From: Psychrobacter ciconiae
Lineage (GTDB): Bacteria > Pseudomonadota > Gammaproteobacteria > Pseudomonadales > Moraxellaceae
Length of the DNA: 64,000 bases
NCBI RefSeq assembly: GCF_904846055.1
Contig: NZ_CAJGYV010000001.1
Location: forward strand, 868,001-932,000
Reading direction: 5' to 3'
Shown here: positions 29,589 through 37,426 of the stretch, one piece after another
How the letters are laid out: each line of letters starts with the position of its first letter
How positions within the stretch are numbered: the stretch's first letter is position 1
The notes under the pieces: model-generated
Databases searched by the model: none
Told to the model about the DNA's origin: nothing
Seen by the model: the letters and a program-made list of their open reading frames with translations, nothing else
Program-made: the position numbers and the translations under genes

Positions 29589-30614
29589 ATGTTTGATGTG
29601 ATGGCGATTGGCAATGCGTTAGTTGACCATGAGTTTGTGTTAAGCGATGCTGAGCTTGAGGAAACCGAGCTGACACGCGGCAATATGACCCTTGCCAATC
29701 TTGAGGAGCAGCAGCAGCTCTTGGCGTATTTTCAATTGGCAAAGATTGCGCCGTCTAAGCAAGCTGGCGGCGGCTCAGCGGCAAATACCATGTTTGCCTT
29801 TGCAAGTTTGGGCGGAAAGCCGTTTTATGCCTGCCGCGTTGGCGATGATGCCCAAGGTCAGTTTTACCTTGAGGATTTAAACCAAGCCGGCGTGGCAACG
29901 TCCAAAAAATCCATCCATCAAGGCGGCGTGACCGGCTCTTGTGTGGTGGCAGTCACCCATGACGGCGAGCGTACCATGCAAACCTATCTTGGAACGTCAA
30001 GTGAGATTTGTGCCGATAACGTCGACTTTGACGCCCTTACTCAAGCGGGTTGGCTGTATTTGGAAGGCTATCTGGCAATGTCCGAAAGCATTCAGCCAGC
30101 CATGACGCAACTTCGCCAACAAGCAGGGCTTCACAGCACTAAAATTGCGGTAAGCTTTGCTGACCCTGCGGTGGTCAAATTTGCCAAAGACGGACTGCTC
30201 AATATGCTTGGCAATACTGTTGAAGTCATCTTTTGCAACAGTGAAGAGGCGCGATTATTCACTGATAAACCGTCGCTCAAGGCTGCCGCAGATGCTCTGC
30301 TTGAGTATTGCAATATTGCAGTCATCACCGATGGCGCAAACGGGGCGCTGATTGCGCAAAAAGCTGCTCAAAATCCAAACCTTGAGCCCGTCTTTTTTGA
30401 CATTCCAACCCCTGTGGTTCACAACGTCATCGACACCAACGGCGCAGGCGATAACTATGCCGGCGCGTTTTTATTTGGCTTGTCGCAACATTATAGCCTT
30501 CATGAATGCGGTCGCCTCGCCAGTGAAGTTGCCGCACAAGTAATTCAGCAATTTGGACCACGACTTGAGTCAAGCGATTATCAAGACATTTCACGCCGCG
30601 TTTTGGTCGCTTAG
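29589..30614 (+). CDS. PfkB-family carbohydrate/nucleoside kinase, adenosine-kinase-like
   Basis: 341 residues. N-terminal MAIGNALVDHEF, the substrate-site AGGGSAANTMFAFASLG (signature 1 region) and the C-terminal DTNGAGDNYAGAF (signature 2, catalytic Asp288) identify a PfkB-family kinase. Proteins of this subfamily are usually called adenosine kinase, but the substrate is not provable here. AGGAG precedes the ATG. It probably shares a transcript with rsmI and ends at the terminator near 30680. Confidence 0.85.
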   Translation: MFDVMAIGNALVDHEFVLSDAELEETELTRGNMTLANLEEQQQLLAYFQLAKIAPSKQAGGGSAANTMFAFASLGGKPFYACRVGDDAQGQFYLEDLNQAGVATSKKSIHQGGVTGSCVVAVTHDGERTMQTYLGTSSEICADNVDFDALTQAGWLYLEGYLAMSESIQPAMTQLRQQAGLHSTKIAVSFADPAVVKFAKDGLLNMLGNTVEVIFCNSEEARLFTDKPSLKAAADALLEYCNIAVITDGANGALIAQKAAQNPNLEPVFFDIPTPVVHNVIDTNGAGDNYAGAFLFGLSQHYSLHECGRLASEVAAQVIQQFGPRLESSDYQDISRRVLVA

Positions 30615-30673
30615 CTTTCTTTAACGTAGTCTTAAAAGCGTATTAAACTTACTATTAAACCCTGTTAAAACAA

Positions 30674-30705
30674 TAAAAAAACCCATCGCGATGATGGGTT
30701 TTTTT
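30674..30705. terminator. Bidirectional terminator PfkB kinase / metY
   Basis: AACCCATC (30680-30687) and GATGGGTT (30693-30700) with a five-base loop, flanked by A- and T-runs. It lies between convergent genes. Confidence 0.9.
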
Positions 30706-30723
30706 GTTTAAGTTATCAACAAA

Positions 30724-32031
30724 TTATGCGGCAGCTAATGCTTGCTCCAAATCGGCTTTGATATCGTCGATATGCTCAATACCAATCGACAAGCGAACCA
30801 TATCTTCGCTGACCCCTGCTTGCTCAAGCTCTTGACCATTGAGCTGACGGTGCGTTGTGGTTGCCGGATGACAAGCCAATGATTTGGCATCGCCAATATT
30901 CACCAATCGGGTGATGAGCTTTAGCGCATCAATAAAGCGCGCGCCGGCATCCCTGCCGCCTTTCACCCCAAAGGTTAAAATGGCGGACGGCGTACCTTTC
31001 ATGTATTTTTGCGACAGCGCAAAGTCCGGATGGTCGGGAAGTCCGGCGTATTTGACCCAAGCAACTTTGTCATGATTTTTTAGATATTCGGCGACAGCTT
31101 GGGCGTTTTCGCCATGGCGCTCCATTCGCAGGCTTAAGGTTTCAATGCCTTGCAAAATACTAAACGCATTTAACGGACTCATTGCCGCCCCCATATTTCG
31201 TAAAGGCGCTACGCGAGCGCGAGCAATAAACGCCGCCGCGCCAACGTCTTTGACAAAATTTACCCCATGATAACTGGCATCCGGCGTATTTAGCAGGGCG
31301 AAGCGTTCTGGATAATCGCCCCAAGGGAACTTGCCACTATCAACAATCGCCCCGCCAATCGATGTTCCCGTGCCGCTCATATATTTGGTCAGCGAGTGAA
31401 TAACAATATCCGCGCCAAAATCAAACGGTCGACAAAGCACCGGCGTTGCCACCGTATTGTCAATCACCACAGGAACGCCAAACTCATGAGCGATGTCGCT
31501 TAGCGCTTGAATATCAACAATATTACCAAGCGGGTTGCCGATACTTTCGGCAAATACCATTTTGGTTTTGTCATCAATCAAATCGCGAATGGCTTCAGGA
31601 TTTTGATAATCAAAAAAGCGCACCTCAATGCCTTGTCGCGGCAACGCATGGGCAAATAAATTGTAAGTGCCGCCATAAAGGGTGGAGACGGCAACGATAT
31701 TATCCCCCGCCTCGCAAATGGTCTGAATGGTATAGGTAATCGCTGCCATGCCGGAAGCAACCGCAAGCGCGCCGATACCGCCTTCAAGCGCTGCCACGCG
31801 CTCCTCTAGCACCGCATTGGTTGGGTTCATGATTCGGGTATAAATGTTGCCTGCTACCTTTAAATCAAACAAGTCCGCACCGTGCTGGGTATTGTCAAAC
31901 GCATAAGAGCTGGTATGGTAAATCGGCACGGCAACCGCTTTAGTGGTTTCCTCAGGCGTGTAGCCGGCGTGAATGGCAAGCGTTTGCAAGTGCTTCATTT
32001 GGGCTTTGTTGTCAGGTTGTCCGTCACTCAT
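30724..32031 (-). CDS. metY: O-acetylhomoserine aminocarboxypropyltransferase
   Basis: PLP enzyme that makes homocysteine directly from O-acetylhomoserine and sulfide. The 435 residues have the Cys/Met-metabolism signature: SGMAAITYTIQTI, IDNTVATPVLCRP and Lys216 in HSLTKYMSGTGTSIGG as the PLP lysine. The long insertion and the length fit MetY rather than MetB/MetC. Start ATG at 32031 follows AAGGAC. The ATG at residue 12 is a weaker alternative. Single gene between two terminators. Confidence 0.92.
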   Translation of the reverse strand: MSDGQPDNKAQMKHLQTLAIHAGYTPEETTKAVAVPIYHTSSYAFDNTQHGADLFDLKVAGNIYTRIMNPTNAVLEERVAALEGGIGALAVASGMAAITYTIQTICEAGDNIVAVSTLYGGTYNLFAHALPRQGIEVRFFDYQNPEAIRDLIDDKTKMVFAESIGNPLGNIVDIQALSDIAHEFGVPVVIDNTVATPVLCRPFDFGADIVIHSLTKYMSGTGTSIGGAIVDSGKFPWGDYPERFALLNTPDASYHGVNFVKDVGAAAFIARARVAPLRNMGAAMSPLNAFSILQGIETLSLRMERHGENAQAVAEYLKNHDKVAWVKYAGLPDHPDFALSQKYMKGTPSAILTFGVKGGRDAGARFIDALKLITRLVNIGDAKSLACHPATTTHRQLNGQELEQAGVSEDMVRLSIGIEHIDDIKADLEQALAAA

Positions 32032-32082
32032 CGTTTTGTCCTTAAAAAATGATTGATAGTATCCAATTAAAATTTTGCCATA

Positions 32083-32115
32083 AAAAAAGCTGAAGTTATC
32101 ATACCCCAGCTTTCT
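32083..32115 (-). terminator. Probable terminator after nfuA
   Basis: On the minus strand AAAGCTGG...CAGCTTT, a six- to seven-bp stem with a loop of about 13 bases, precedes a run of seven T. It lies about 80 bases beyond the nfuA stop. The stem is modest, so moderate confidence. Confidence 0.55.
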
Positions 32116-32192
32116 TATGATTAAAACCGCTATTGGTCGCCGTTTTTATCCCAAATCAAACTAATGCTTATTGACCAGCGCTCAGTTATAGC

Positions 32193-32855
32193 TTATTTAT
32201 AGTACGCGTTTTCAGTCCGCGAATGGTCAGTCTCATCAACGACTTGGGTCAATTCAGGGATTTGCTGTTTTAATTGTACCTCAACGCCTTGACGAAGCGT
32301 CATATCGACCGCCGAGCAGCCTTGACAGCCGCCGCCGAACTTCAGCACCGCTGTTAAGCCAATGCCGTCCTCTTCAATCAGCTCTAACAGCTCGACCATC
32401 CCGCCATGAGCCGCCAAGTTTGGGTTGATTTCCGATTGCAGCACATAATTGATGCGCTCTTCAACGCTGGCGTCCGCGCCGACCTTTGGCACTTTAGAAT
32501 TGGGCGCACGAAAGGTCAACTGACCGCCAAACCGATCTTTATTATAGTCGATCACCGCATCTTCCAAATACGGCACGGACGGCGCGTCAATAAACGCCGA
32601 AAAGTCGTCATAATCCAAGCGCAAATCGGCGCTGTCTTCCTCGCCCGGCTGGTTATATGCCATGCAGCACTCGGCGCGCGGCGTTCCGGCGTTTTCAACA
32701 AAAATACGAACGCCGATGCCATCGGTATCTTGTTTGGCAAGTAAATCCGCCAAATAACCTTGCGCGGATTCGGTGATGGTGATATTGCTTTTGATGTTGC
32801 TTTGCTCCAAATCAAGCGCAGAAACCGCATCGACAGGTTGGGCATGGTCAGTCAT
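32193..32855 (-). CDS. nfuA: Fe/S biogenesis protein NfuA
   Basis: 220 residues from ATG 32855 (MTDHAQPV), preceded by AAAGGA; earlier in-frame starts would add an unconserved stretch. The N-terminal half is a degenerate A-type (IscA-like) domain. The C-terminal half is the Nfu domain with [19 protein letters not shown], whose CxxC ligates a 4Fe-4S cluster at the dimer interface. NfuA matures iron-sulfur proteins under stress. Single gene upstream of metY. Confidence 0.93.
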   Translation of the reverse strand: MTDHAQPVDAVSALDLEQSNIKSNITITESAQGYLADLLAKQDTDGIGVRIFVENAGTPRAECCMAYNQPGEEDSADLRLDYDDFSAFIDAPSVPYLEDAVIDYNKDRFGGQLTFRAPNSKVPKVGADASVEERINYVLQSEINPNLAAHGGMVELLELIEEDGIGLTAVLKFGGGCQGCSAVDMTLRQGVEVQLKQQIPELTQVVDETDHSRTENAYYK

Positions 32856-33064
32856 TATGAGTCCTTTAAAATCCATTGATAACCGGCAACCCGTGGCTGC
32901 GTCATCAAAAAACGGGGGAAAGCAAGCCTCAGGCTTACCTCTTATTATCAATATTATAAGGGCAATTTTTGTGCAATCAAGGTACAATTCCGACCTTACT
33001 ACTGCGAATTTTTTATTAAGCGTAAATTACCCTCTTAAAATTAAAACAATATCAGGATAAAACC

Positions 33065-34114
33065 ATGCCAACCGCCAAGCTTACCTCCCAAAAATCTTAC
33101 CGCTATTTGGTGTTTATCGGTCGCTTTCAGCCGTTTCATTTGGGACATAAAGCGGTCATTGATGCCGCCCTTGAAAAAGCCGAAAATGTGATTGTGCTTA
33201 TTGGTTCTGCCAATGAGCCAAGAAGCCTGCGCAATCCATTTACAACTGGCGAGCGCGAGCAGATGATTTTGGGCGCGTACTCGGATGCCAACGCCAAGCG
33301 CATTCACTGCGTGCCTTTAGCTGATGCGCTTTATAACGACACGCGTTGGCTAAAAAACGTCCAATCCGCCGTACTGAGCGTCACTCACGATTTAAACGGC
33401 AATATCGGCATTATCGGCTATTTAAAAGACCGCTCGTCGTATTATTTGGCGCTGTTTCCGCATTGGGGCGCAGAATCCGTTGCCAACTATCAAAATCTAT
33501 CGGCAACGCCGCTGCGCAAAGCGTATTTGTTGGGTCAAAAATCAGCAGATGACTTAAATGATGAGCCCATCCCAGAGTCTACGCGCAAGTTTTTAAAGCA
33601 GTTTGCAGAAACTGACGACTTTAAAGCCCTAAACAATGAAGCAAACTTTGTCGCCGATTATAAACGCCAATGGCAAGCTGCGCCCTACCCGCCGATTTTT
33701 GCAACGGTTGATGCCGTTGTCGTTCAGTCGGGGCATATTTTACTTATTGAGCGCGGCGGCGAATTGGGTAGAGGTCAATGGGCGCTTCCGGGCGGTTTTC
33801 TCAATCCTGATGAGGCGCTGCTTGATGCCGCAATCCGCGAGCTGATGGAAGAAACGAAACTTGATATTTCTGAAAACAAGCTCAAACAATCCTATCAGCG
33901 CCAGCATACTTTTGATAACCCCGACCGCTCGCCGCTTGGTCGCGTCATCTCCCAAGCGTTTTATTTTGAACTTGCTAATGATGAAATGGGCTTACCAAAA
34001 ATCAAAGGCAGTGATGACGCCGCCTGCGCCTTTTGGCTGCCGCTTGCAAGCCTTGATAGCAAAAAAATGTTTCAAGACCACTTGGCAATTATTCAAAAAT
34101 TAATTGGGATTTAA
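33065..34114 (+). CDS. Bifunctional NMN adenylyltransferase / Nudix hydrolase
   Basis: 349-residue fusion. Residues about 13-180 are an NMN adenylyltransferase of the NadM type, with GRFQPFHLGH (His25, His28) and LSATPLR as the ISxTxxR-like motif. Residues about 205-349 are a Nudix hydrolase with the box GGFLNPDEALLDAAIRELME then ET (243-264). Family precedents are ADP-ribose pyrophosphatases in NAD recycling. The ATG at 33065 follows AGGAT. The SGNH hydrolase gene starts three bases after its stop. Confidence 0.93.
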   Translation: MPTAKLTSQKSYRYLVFIGRFQPFHLGHKAVIDAALEKAENVIVLIGSANEPRSLRNPFTTGEREQMILGAYSDANAKRIHCVPLADALYNDTRWLKNVQSAVLSVTHDLNGNIGIIGYLKDRSSYYLALFPHWGAESVANYQNLSATPLRKAYLLGQKSADDLNDEPIPESTRKFLKQFAETDDFKALNNEANFVADYKRQWQAAPYPPIFATVDAVVVQSGHILLIERGGELGRGQWALPGGFLNPDEALLDAAIRELMEETKLDISENKLKQSYQRQHTFDNPDRSPLGRVISQAFYFELANDEMGLPKIKGSDDAACAFWLPLASLDSKKMFQDHLAIIQKLIGI

Positions 34115-34116
34115 AC

Positions 34117-34890
34117 ATGGCAATGTCTTTGGCTGGGCTAAAACACGCCGCCCTTGCGCCTATTTATTTGTACCAAGCAAAGCAGGTCAAAAAATCCGCA
34201 CTGCGATTGCCTGAACCAAAAGGCGCTCGGCAAGGAACGCTTGTTATTAATGATAAACTGCCAAATGCTCAAGCACTGAATCTGATGATTGTCGGTGACT
34301 CATCAGCCGCTGGCGTGGGCTGTGAGTTACAAAATGAGGGTTTGGCAAAAAATGTAGCGATTAATCTGCAAGCCAATTTTAGTAAAAACGCCGTCAAATC
34401 TAATTATCATGCGATTCATTGGTCACTTATTGCCAAATCAGGTGACAGCAGTTTTGATTTACTGCGGCGATTGTTTGTCATGCCTAAGCGATCGGTTGAG
34501 GTGATGGTCATTTGCATTGGCGTCAACGATGTCACCAAAAATACCACGACCGAGCAATGGCAACAAAACCTTCGTGAGATTATCGCCATAAGTCAGCGCA
34601 AATTTGGCGCACGCTTCATCATTTTTTCAAGTTTGCCGCCAATGAAAGATATGCCTGCTCTGCCTGCCCCATTAAATCAACTGTTAGGCAACAAAGCGCG
34701 CAAGCTTGATAAAAAATTAAAGCAAATTTGTGACAATACGAACGGCGTTTATTATGTTGCGCCAACGCTGACCGACACCAAAAATTTAAGCGCCATGTTT
34801 GCCAGTGACGGCTTTCATCCAAGTCTAAGCGCGTATCAGCTTTGGGCAAGCCAGCTTGCCGGACAAATCAGCCAGTCACTCTTACCTTAA
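34117..34890 (+). CDS. SGNH/GDSL-family hydrolase
   Basis: 257 residues. Block I is VGDSSAAGVG with nucleophile Ser62, block III is GVND with Asn137, and block V is DGFHPS with Asp231 and His234, the expected catalytic set. There is no convincing signal peptide, so the protein may act in the cytoplasm or at the inner face of the membrane. Substrate unknown; the family includes esterases, lipases and lysophospholipases. It is immediately downstream of the NadM-Nudix gene and ends at a strong terminator. Confidence 0.85.
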   Translation: MAMSLAGLKHAALAPIYLYQAKQVKKSALRLPEPKGARQGTLVINDKLPNAQALNLMIVGDSSAAGVGCELQNEGLAKNVAINLQANFSKNAVKSNYHAIHWSLIAKSGDSSFDLLRRLFVMPKRSVEVMVICIGVNDVTKNTTTEQWQQNLREIIAISQRKFGARFIIFSSLPPMKDMPALPAPLNQLLGNKARKLDKKLKQICDNTNGVYYVAPTLTDTKNLSAMFASDGFHPSLSAYQLWASQLAGQISQSLLP

Positions 34891-34945
34891 AAAATATGAG
34901 CTTAAAAAGATTACTGGCTTAAAAAACCATTTACCAAATTTTAAC

Positions 34946-34981
34946 CAAAAAAAACCGCTGAAATACTCAGCGGTTTTTTTA
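34946..34981. terminator. Bidirectional terminator SGNH hydrolase / rpmE2
   Basis: AACCGCTGA (34953-34961) and TCAGCGGTT (34967-34975) with a five-base loop, flanked by A- and T-runs. Confidence 0.92.
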
Positions 34982-35001
34982 GCAATAAGGCAAAAGCAAG
35001 C

Positions 35002-35271
35002 TTATTCAGCCGCTTTTTTCTTACGACCACCAAACGCGCCAAAGCGTTTGTTGAAGCTTGCCACACGACCTTCGGTTGAGGCTTTACGCTGCTCGCCTGT
35101 GTAGAATGGATGCGACGCGCTTGAGATATCAAGTGGGAAGTATGGGTATTCTTTGCCTTCATATTCACGAGTGGCTTTGGTTTTAACCGTTGAGCGGGTC
35201 AAAAAATAAACGTCAGCGTTGGTGTCGTGAAATAAAACGTCGTGGTAATCAGGATGGATATCGTTGCGCAT
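35002..35271 (-). CDS. rpmE2: 50S ribosomal protein L31, type B
   Basis: 89 residues from ATG 35271 ([16 protein letters not shown]), the conserved L31 start; an upstream frame to 35364 is not conserved. It has [20 protein letters not shown] and a basic tail [11 protein letters not shown]. The zinc-binding Cys residues of type A L31 are absent, which defines the C-minus, type B paralogue. In many bacteria this form replaces zinc-L31 under zinc limitation through Zur. I found no convincing Zur palindrome upstream here. Single gene. Confidence 0.93.
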   Translation of the reverse strand: MRNDIHPDYHDVLFHDTNADVYFLTRSTVKTKATREYEGKEYPYFPLDISSASHPFYTGEQRKASTEGRVASFNKRFGAFGGRKKKAAE

Positions 35272-35406
35272 AATACACTCTCTTAAGTCCGGTGAGCTTG
35301 GCTCAAACTGAGGCACTAAGGACATTGTCAATCTAGCAAAAAAGTCACCAAACAATTTTGGCACCTGCCACCATATTGATGCACACTTAGCCTTCCCCAG
35401 CGGGAA

Positions 35407-35435
35407 AAATAAACCGCGATTTTAGCGGTTTTTCG
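35407..35435. repeat. Hairpin with T-run upstream of rpmE2
   Basis: AAACCGC (35411-35417) and GCGGTTT (35425-35431) with a seven-base loop. On either strand a short T-rich tract follows, but no gene ends here: the minus strand leads into rpmE2 140 bases on, and yceI starts on plus further right. It may be a leader attenuator of rpmE2 or a relic terminator. Confidence 0.45.
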
Positions 35436-35472
35436 CAAAACTTGCAAGAATTTTGCCCAGCTTAAATGACTA

Positions 35473-35500
35473 TTGTTAAGAGGACTATGATATCTATACT
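35473..35500 (+). promoter_or_regulatory. Promoter of yceI
   Basis: TTGTTA (35473-35478), a 16-base spacer and TATACT (35495-35500), about 95 bases upstream of the yceI ATG. No competing element is evident. Confidence 0.5.
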
Positions 35501-35595
35501 GACATTGTTAAGTTTTTCAGGTATAACTGAAATGATTTTGCGACTTTTTTATAACCTAAGACGGTCAAAACCTGCTTAGATTTTTTAAGGAACTT

Positions 35596-36198
35596 ATGAT
35601 GAAATTGACCCGTAAACCATTATTCCATACTTTAGTTGGCGCCGGATTATTGCTAGCGACCGCTGCCAACGCCGCCTTGCCAACCCAGTGGCAGCTTGAC
35701 AACTCACACACCCGCGTGGGTTTTTCGGTGGAGCATTTGGGGTTTTCAACCACCATGGGGCATTTTGACAAAGTTAGCGGCACGCTTAACTACAATATCA
35801 AAGCCCCAAACAAAACGACGATGAACTTTGTCATTGATACAAACAGCATCAATACCGCCTTTGAAGCTCGTGACAATCATTTGCGCAAAGAGGACTTTTT
35901 TAACGTCAAAAAATACCCAACCATGACCTTTAAATCCACCAAGGTAAATTTTTACAACCCACAGCAAGCCAAAGTTGATGGCAATTTGACCTTGCTTGGC
36001 GTTACCAAACCGGTCACCTTAAACGTCACCTTGAAAAAAATCGCCAACAGTCCGATGACCAAAAAGCCCGTGATTGGCTTTCGCGCCACCGGCGTTATCG
36101 ACCGCACCGAATTTGGCATGACCACCTTTGCCGATGGCATCACCACCAAAGTTCCGATTCAAATCGATGGTGAATTGGTCGAAAAAACTGGCAAATAA
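35596..36198 (+). CDS. YceI-family periplasmic protein
   Basis: 200 residues (a second ATG at 35599 is equally well placed behind AAGGAAC). A signal peptide MKLTRKPLFHTLVGAGLLLA followed by TAANA ends near residue 25. The mature part has the YceI lipocalin-like fold: WQLDNSHTRVGFSVEHLG, then VSGTLNY, FNVKKYPTMTFKST and GVTKPVTLNVTL. YceI proteins bind isoprenoid or fatty-acid-like ligands in a hydrophobic barrel. Exact role unknown. Single gene with its own promoter and terminator. Confidence 0.9.
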   Translation: MMKLTRKPLFHTLVGAGLLLATAANAALPTQWQLDNSHTRVGFSVEHLGFSTTMGHFDKVSGTLNYNIKAPNKTTMNFVIDTNSINTAFEARDNHLRKEDFFNVKKYPTMTFKSTKVNFYNPQQAKVDGNLTLLGVTKPVTLNVTLKKIANSPMTKKPVIGFRATGVIDRTEFGMTTFADGITTKVPIQIDGELVEKTGK

Positions 36199-36245
36199 AT
36201 CCTTAGCCAAAAGCTGATTTAAAACCGTTGTGATTTAATCCGCCT

Positions 36246-36278
36246 AAAAAAACAGCACTCTTATGATGCTGTTTTTTT
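36246..36278. terminator. Terminator after yceI (bidirectional)
   Basis: AACAGCA and TGCTGTT (36251-36273) around a nine-base loop, with A-run before and seven T after. It serves yceI and possibly the convergent lipoprotein gene. Confidence 0.85.
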
Positions 36279-36315
36279 GTCTTTGACTTAACGCTTATTA
36301 TTGACAAGCTTAGTA

Positions 36316-36750
36316 TTAACGGGTTGGCACGACATGCCAAACGTCAAGCTTGTTGTCGCCGTGTTTGTCGCCAGTATTTTTGTCATTGGCATAAAAATAC
36401 AGCGGTTTGCCGTTCATCGCCCACTGATATTTGCCGTCCTCGCGCTTAAAAGCAGCAAATTGTCCAGAGGCTTTGGCATTACTTGGCGCTAAAAACGCCG
36501 GCCAGAGGGTCAGACACGCCGAGCCACATTCAGATTTATTCATTGAGTCTTTATCAAAGGTGTAAAGGGTCATATGGTTTTTGGAATCGACCAATATTCC
36601 GTTTTTACTGGTCACCGGCGCGGTCATGGCAGCGGTGCTATGAACGTCATGCATTCCTGAATCATCCTCGCCGACCACGTTTTTTAGCGTTGAACATCCC
36701 GATACTGCCAAAACTCCGGTTAAGGCGGAAAGCAAAAGCATATTTTTCAT
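36316..36750 (-). CDS. COG4315/PF03640-type secreted lipoprotein
   Basis: 144 residues. A short signal peptide ends at the lipobox AVSGC, so Cys19 is probably lipidated. Two repeats typical of this family follow: LYTFDKDSMNKSECGSACLTLWPAF and the GKPLYFYANDKNTGDKHGD...WHVV segment. The paired Cys in ECGSAC may form a disulfide. Function in the family is unknown. ATG at 36750 follows AAGGACATTATT. Confidence 0.87.
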   Translation of the reverse strand: MKNMLLLSALTGVLAVSGCSTLKNVVGEDDSGMHDVHSTAAMTAPVTSKNGILVDSKNHMTLYTFDKDSMNKSECGSACLTLWPAFLAPSNAKASGQFAAFKREDGKYQWAMNGKPLYFYANDKNTGDKHGDNKLDVWHVVPTR

Positions 36751-37426
36751 AATAATGTCCTTATAATTGTCATGATAACGAAAGCAAAAACAGCATTTAA
36801 AGCTTTTAAAACTGGAAGCATAGCTTTTAAATTTAGAAAACTCGAAAAGCTTGGCTTATCGATATTTTACTTCGATTTACTATATCATCCCTTTTTTGGT
36901 GTCGGCAGTGCTCGTTAAGTTACCGTTACAAAAACTCGGCGAAGTTACAGAACCAATAACTAAGGCTTATAAGAGTCTCTAAAATCTGATATTTTTAATA
37001 TTAAAAGCTCTAAGCTTAAGTTTATAAAATTAAAACTCGTAAGCTTAAGTTTATAAAATTGAAAGAAGCTCAAATGGCAGTATAAATTTTACAATTGAGC
37101 TGTCCCAATGATAGAAAAACAACGTTGGTGACAAAACTTATGCCGCCTGTTACTTATGTTTATATTGACGAAGACTGTTTTTCGTTAAACTTATCCTACC
37201 TTTCTTCATTTAGAAAATTTTAACAATAGCTTGGCTCATATTAGATTATAAATGAAGACCAAACCGCCCCTTGAAATGGTCAAACAACGTCCAAGATATA
37301 AGCTATCTAATAGTTTTTATGGCTCAAAAAGCAGTTGCTAGGCTTGCCTGATTTTTTGCTCACTTTCTTTTAGTGTTTTATAATTTTTAATATTTATAAT
37401 TTTTAATAAAGGACATCATCACCGAA
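36751..37426. other. 676-base AT-rich non-coding region
   Basis: Very AT-rich gap between the divergent lipoprotein and FAD oxidoreductase genes. It contains a tandem duplication of about 29 bases (37003-37060, listed separately) and several AAGCTT-rich stretches. No open frame looks real and no tRNA is present. Near the right end, AATAAAGGAC lies somewhat far (about 13 bases) from the oxidoreductase ATG. Confidence 0.55.
37003..37060. repeat. Tandem direct repeat, unit about 29 bases
   Basis: TAAGCTTAAGTTTATAAAAT plus T occurs at 37011-37031 and again at 37040-37060. The flanking AAAAGCTC / AAAACTCG is nearly the same, giving two adjacent copies of a unit of about 29 bases. A likely replication-slippage duplication in the promoter region of either divergent gene. 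Confidence 0.8.

Noticed and set aside
35272..35595. Zur-box candidates upstream of rpmE2
   Set aside because: No palindrome close to the known GAAATGTTATA-type site could be found by eye.
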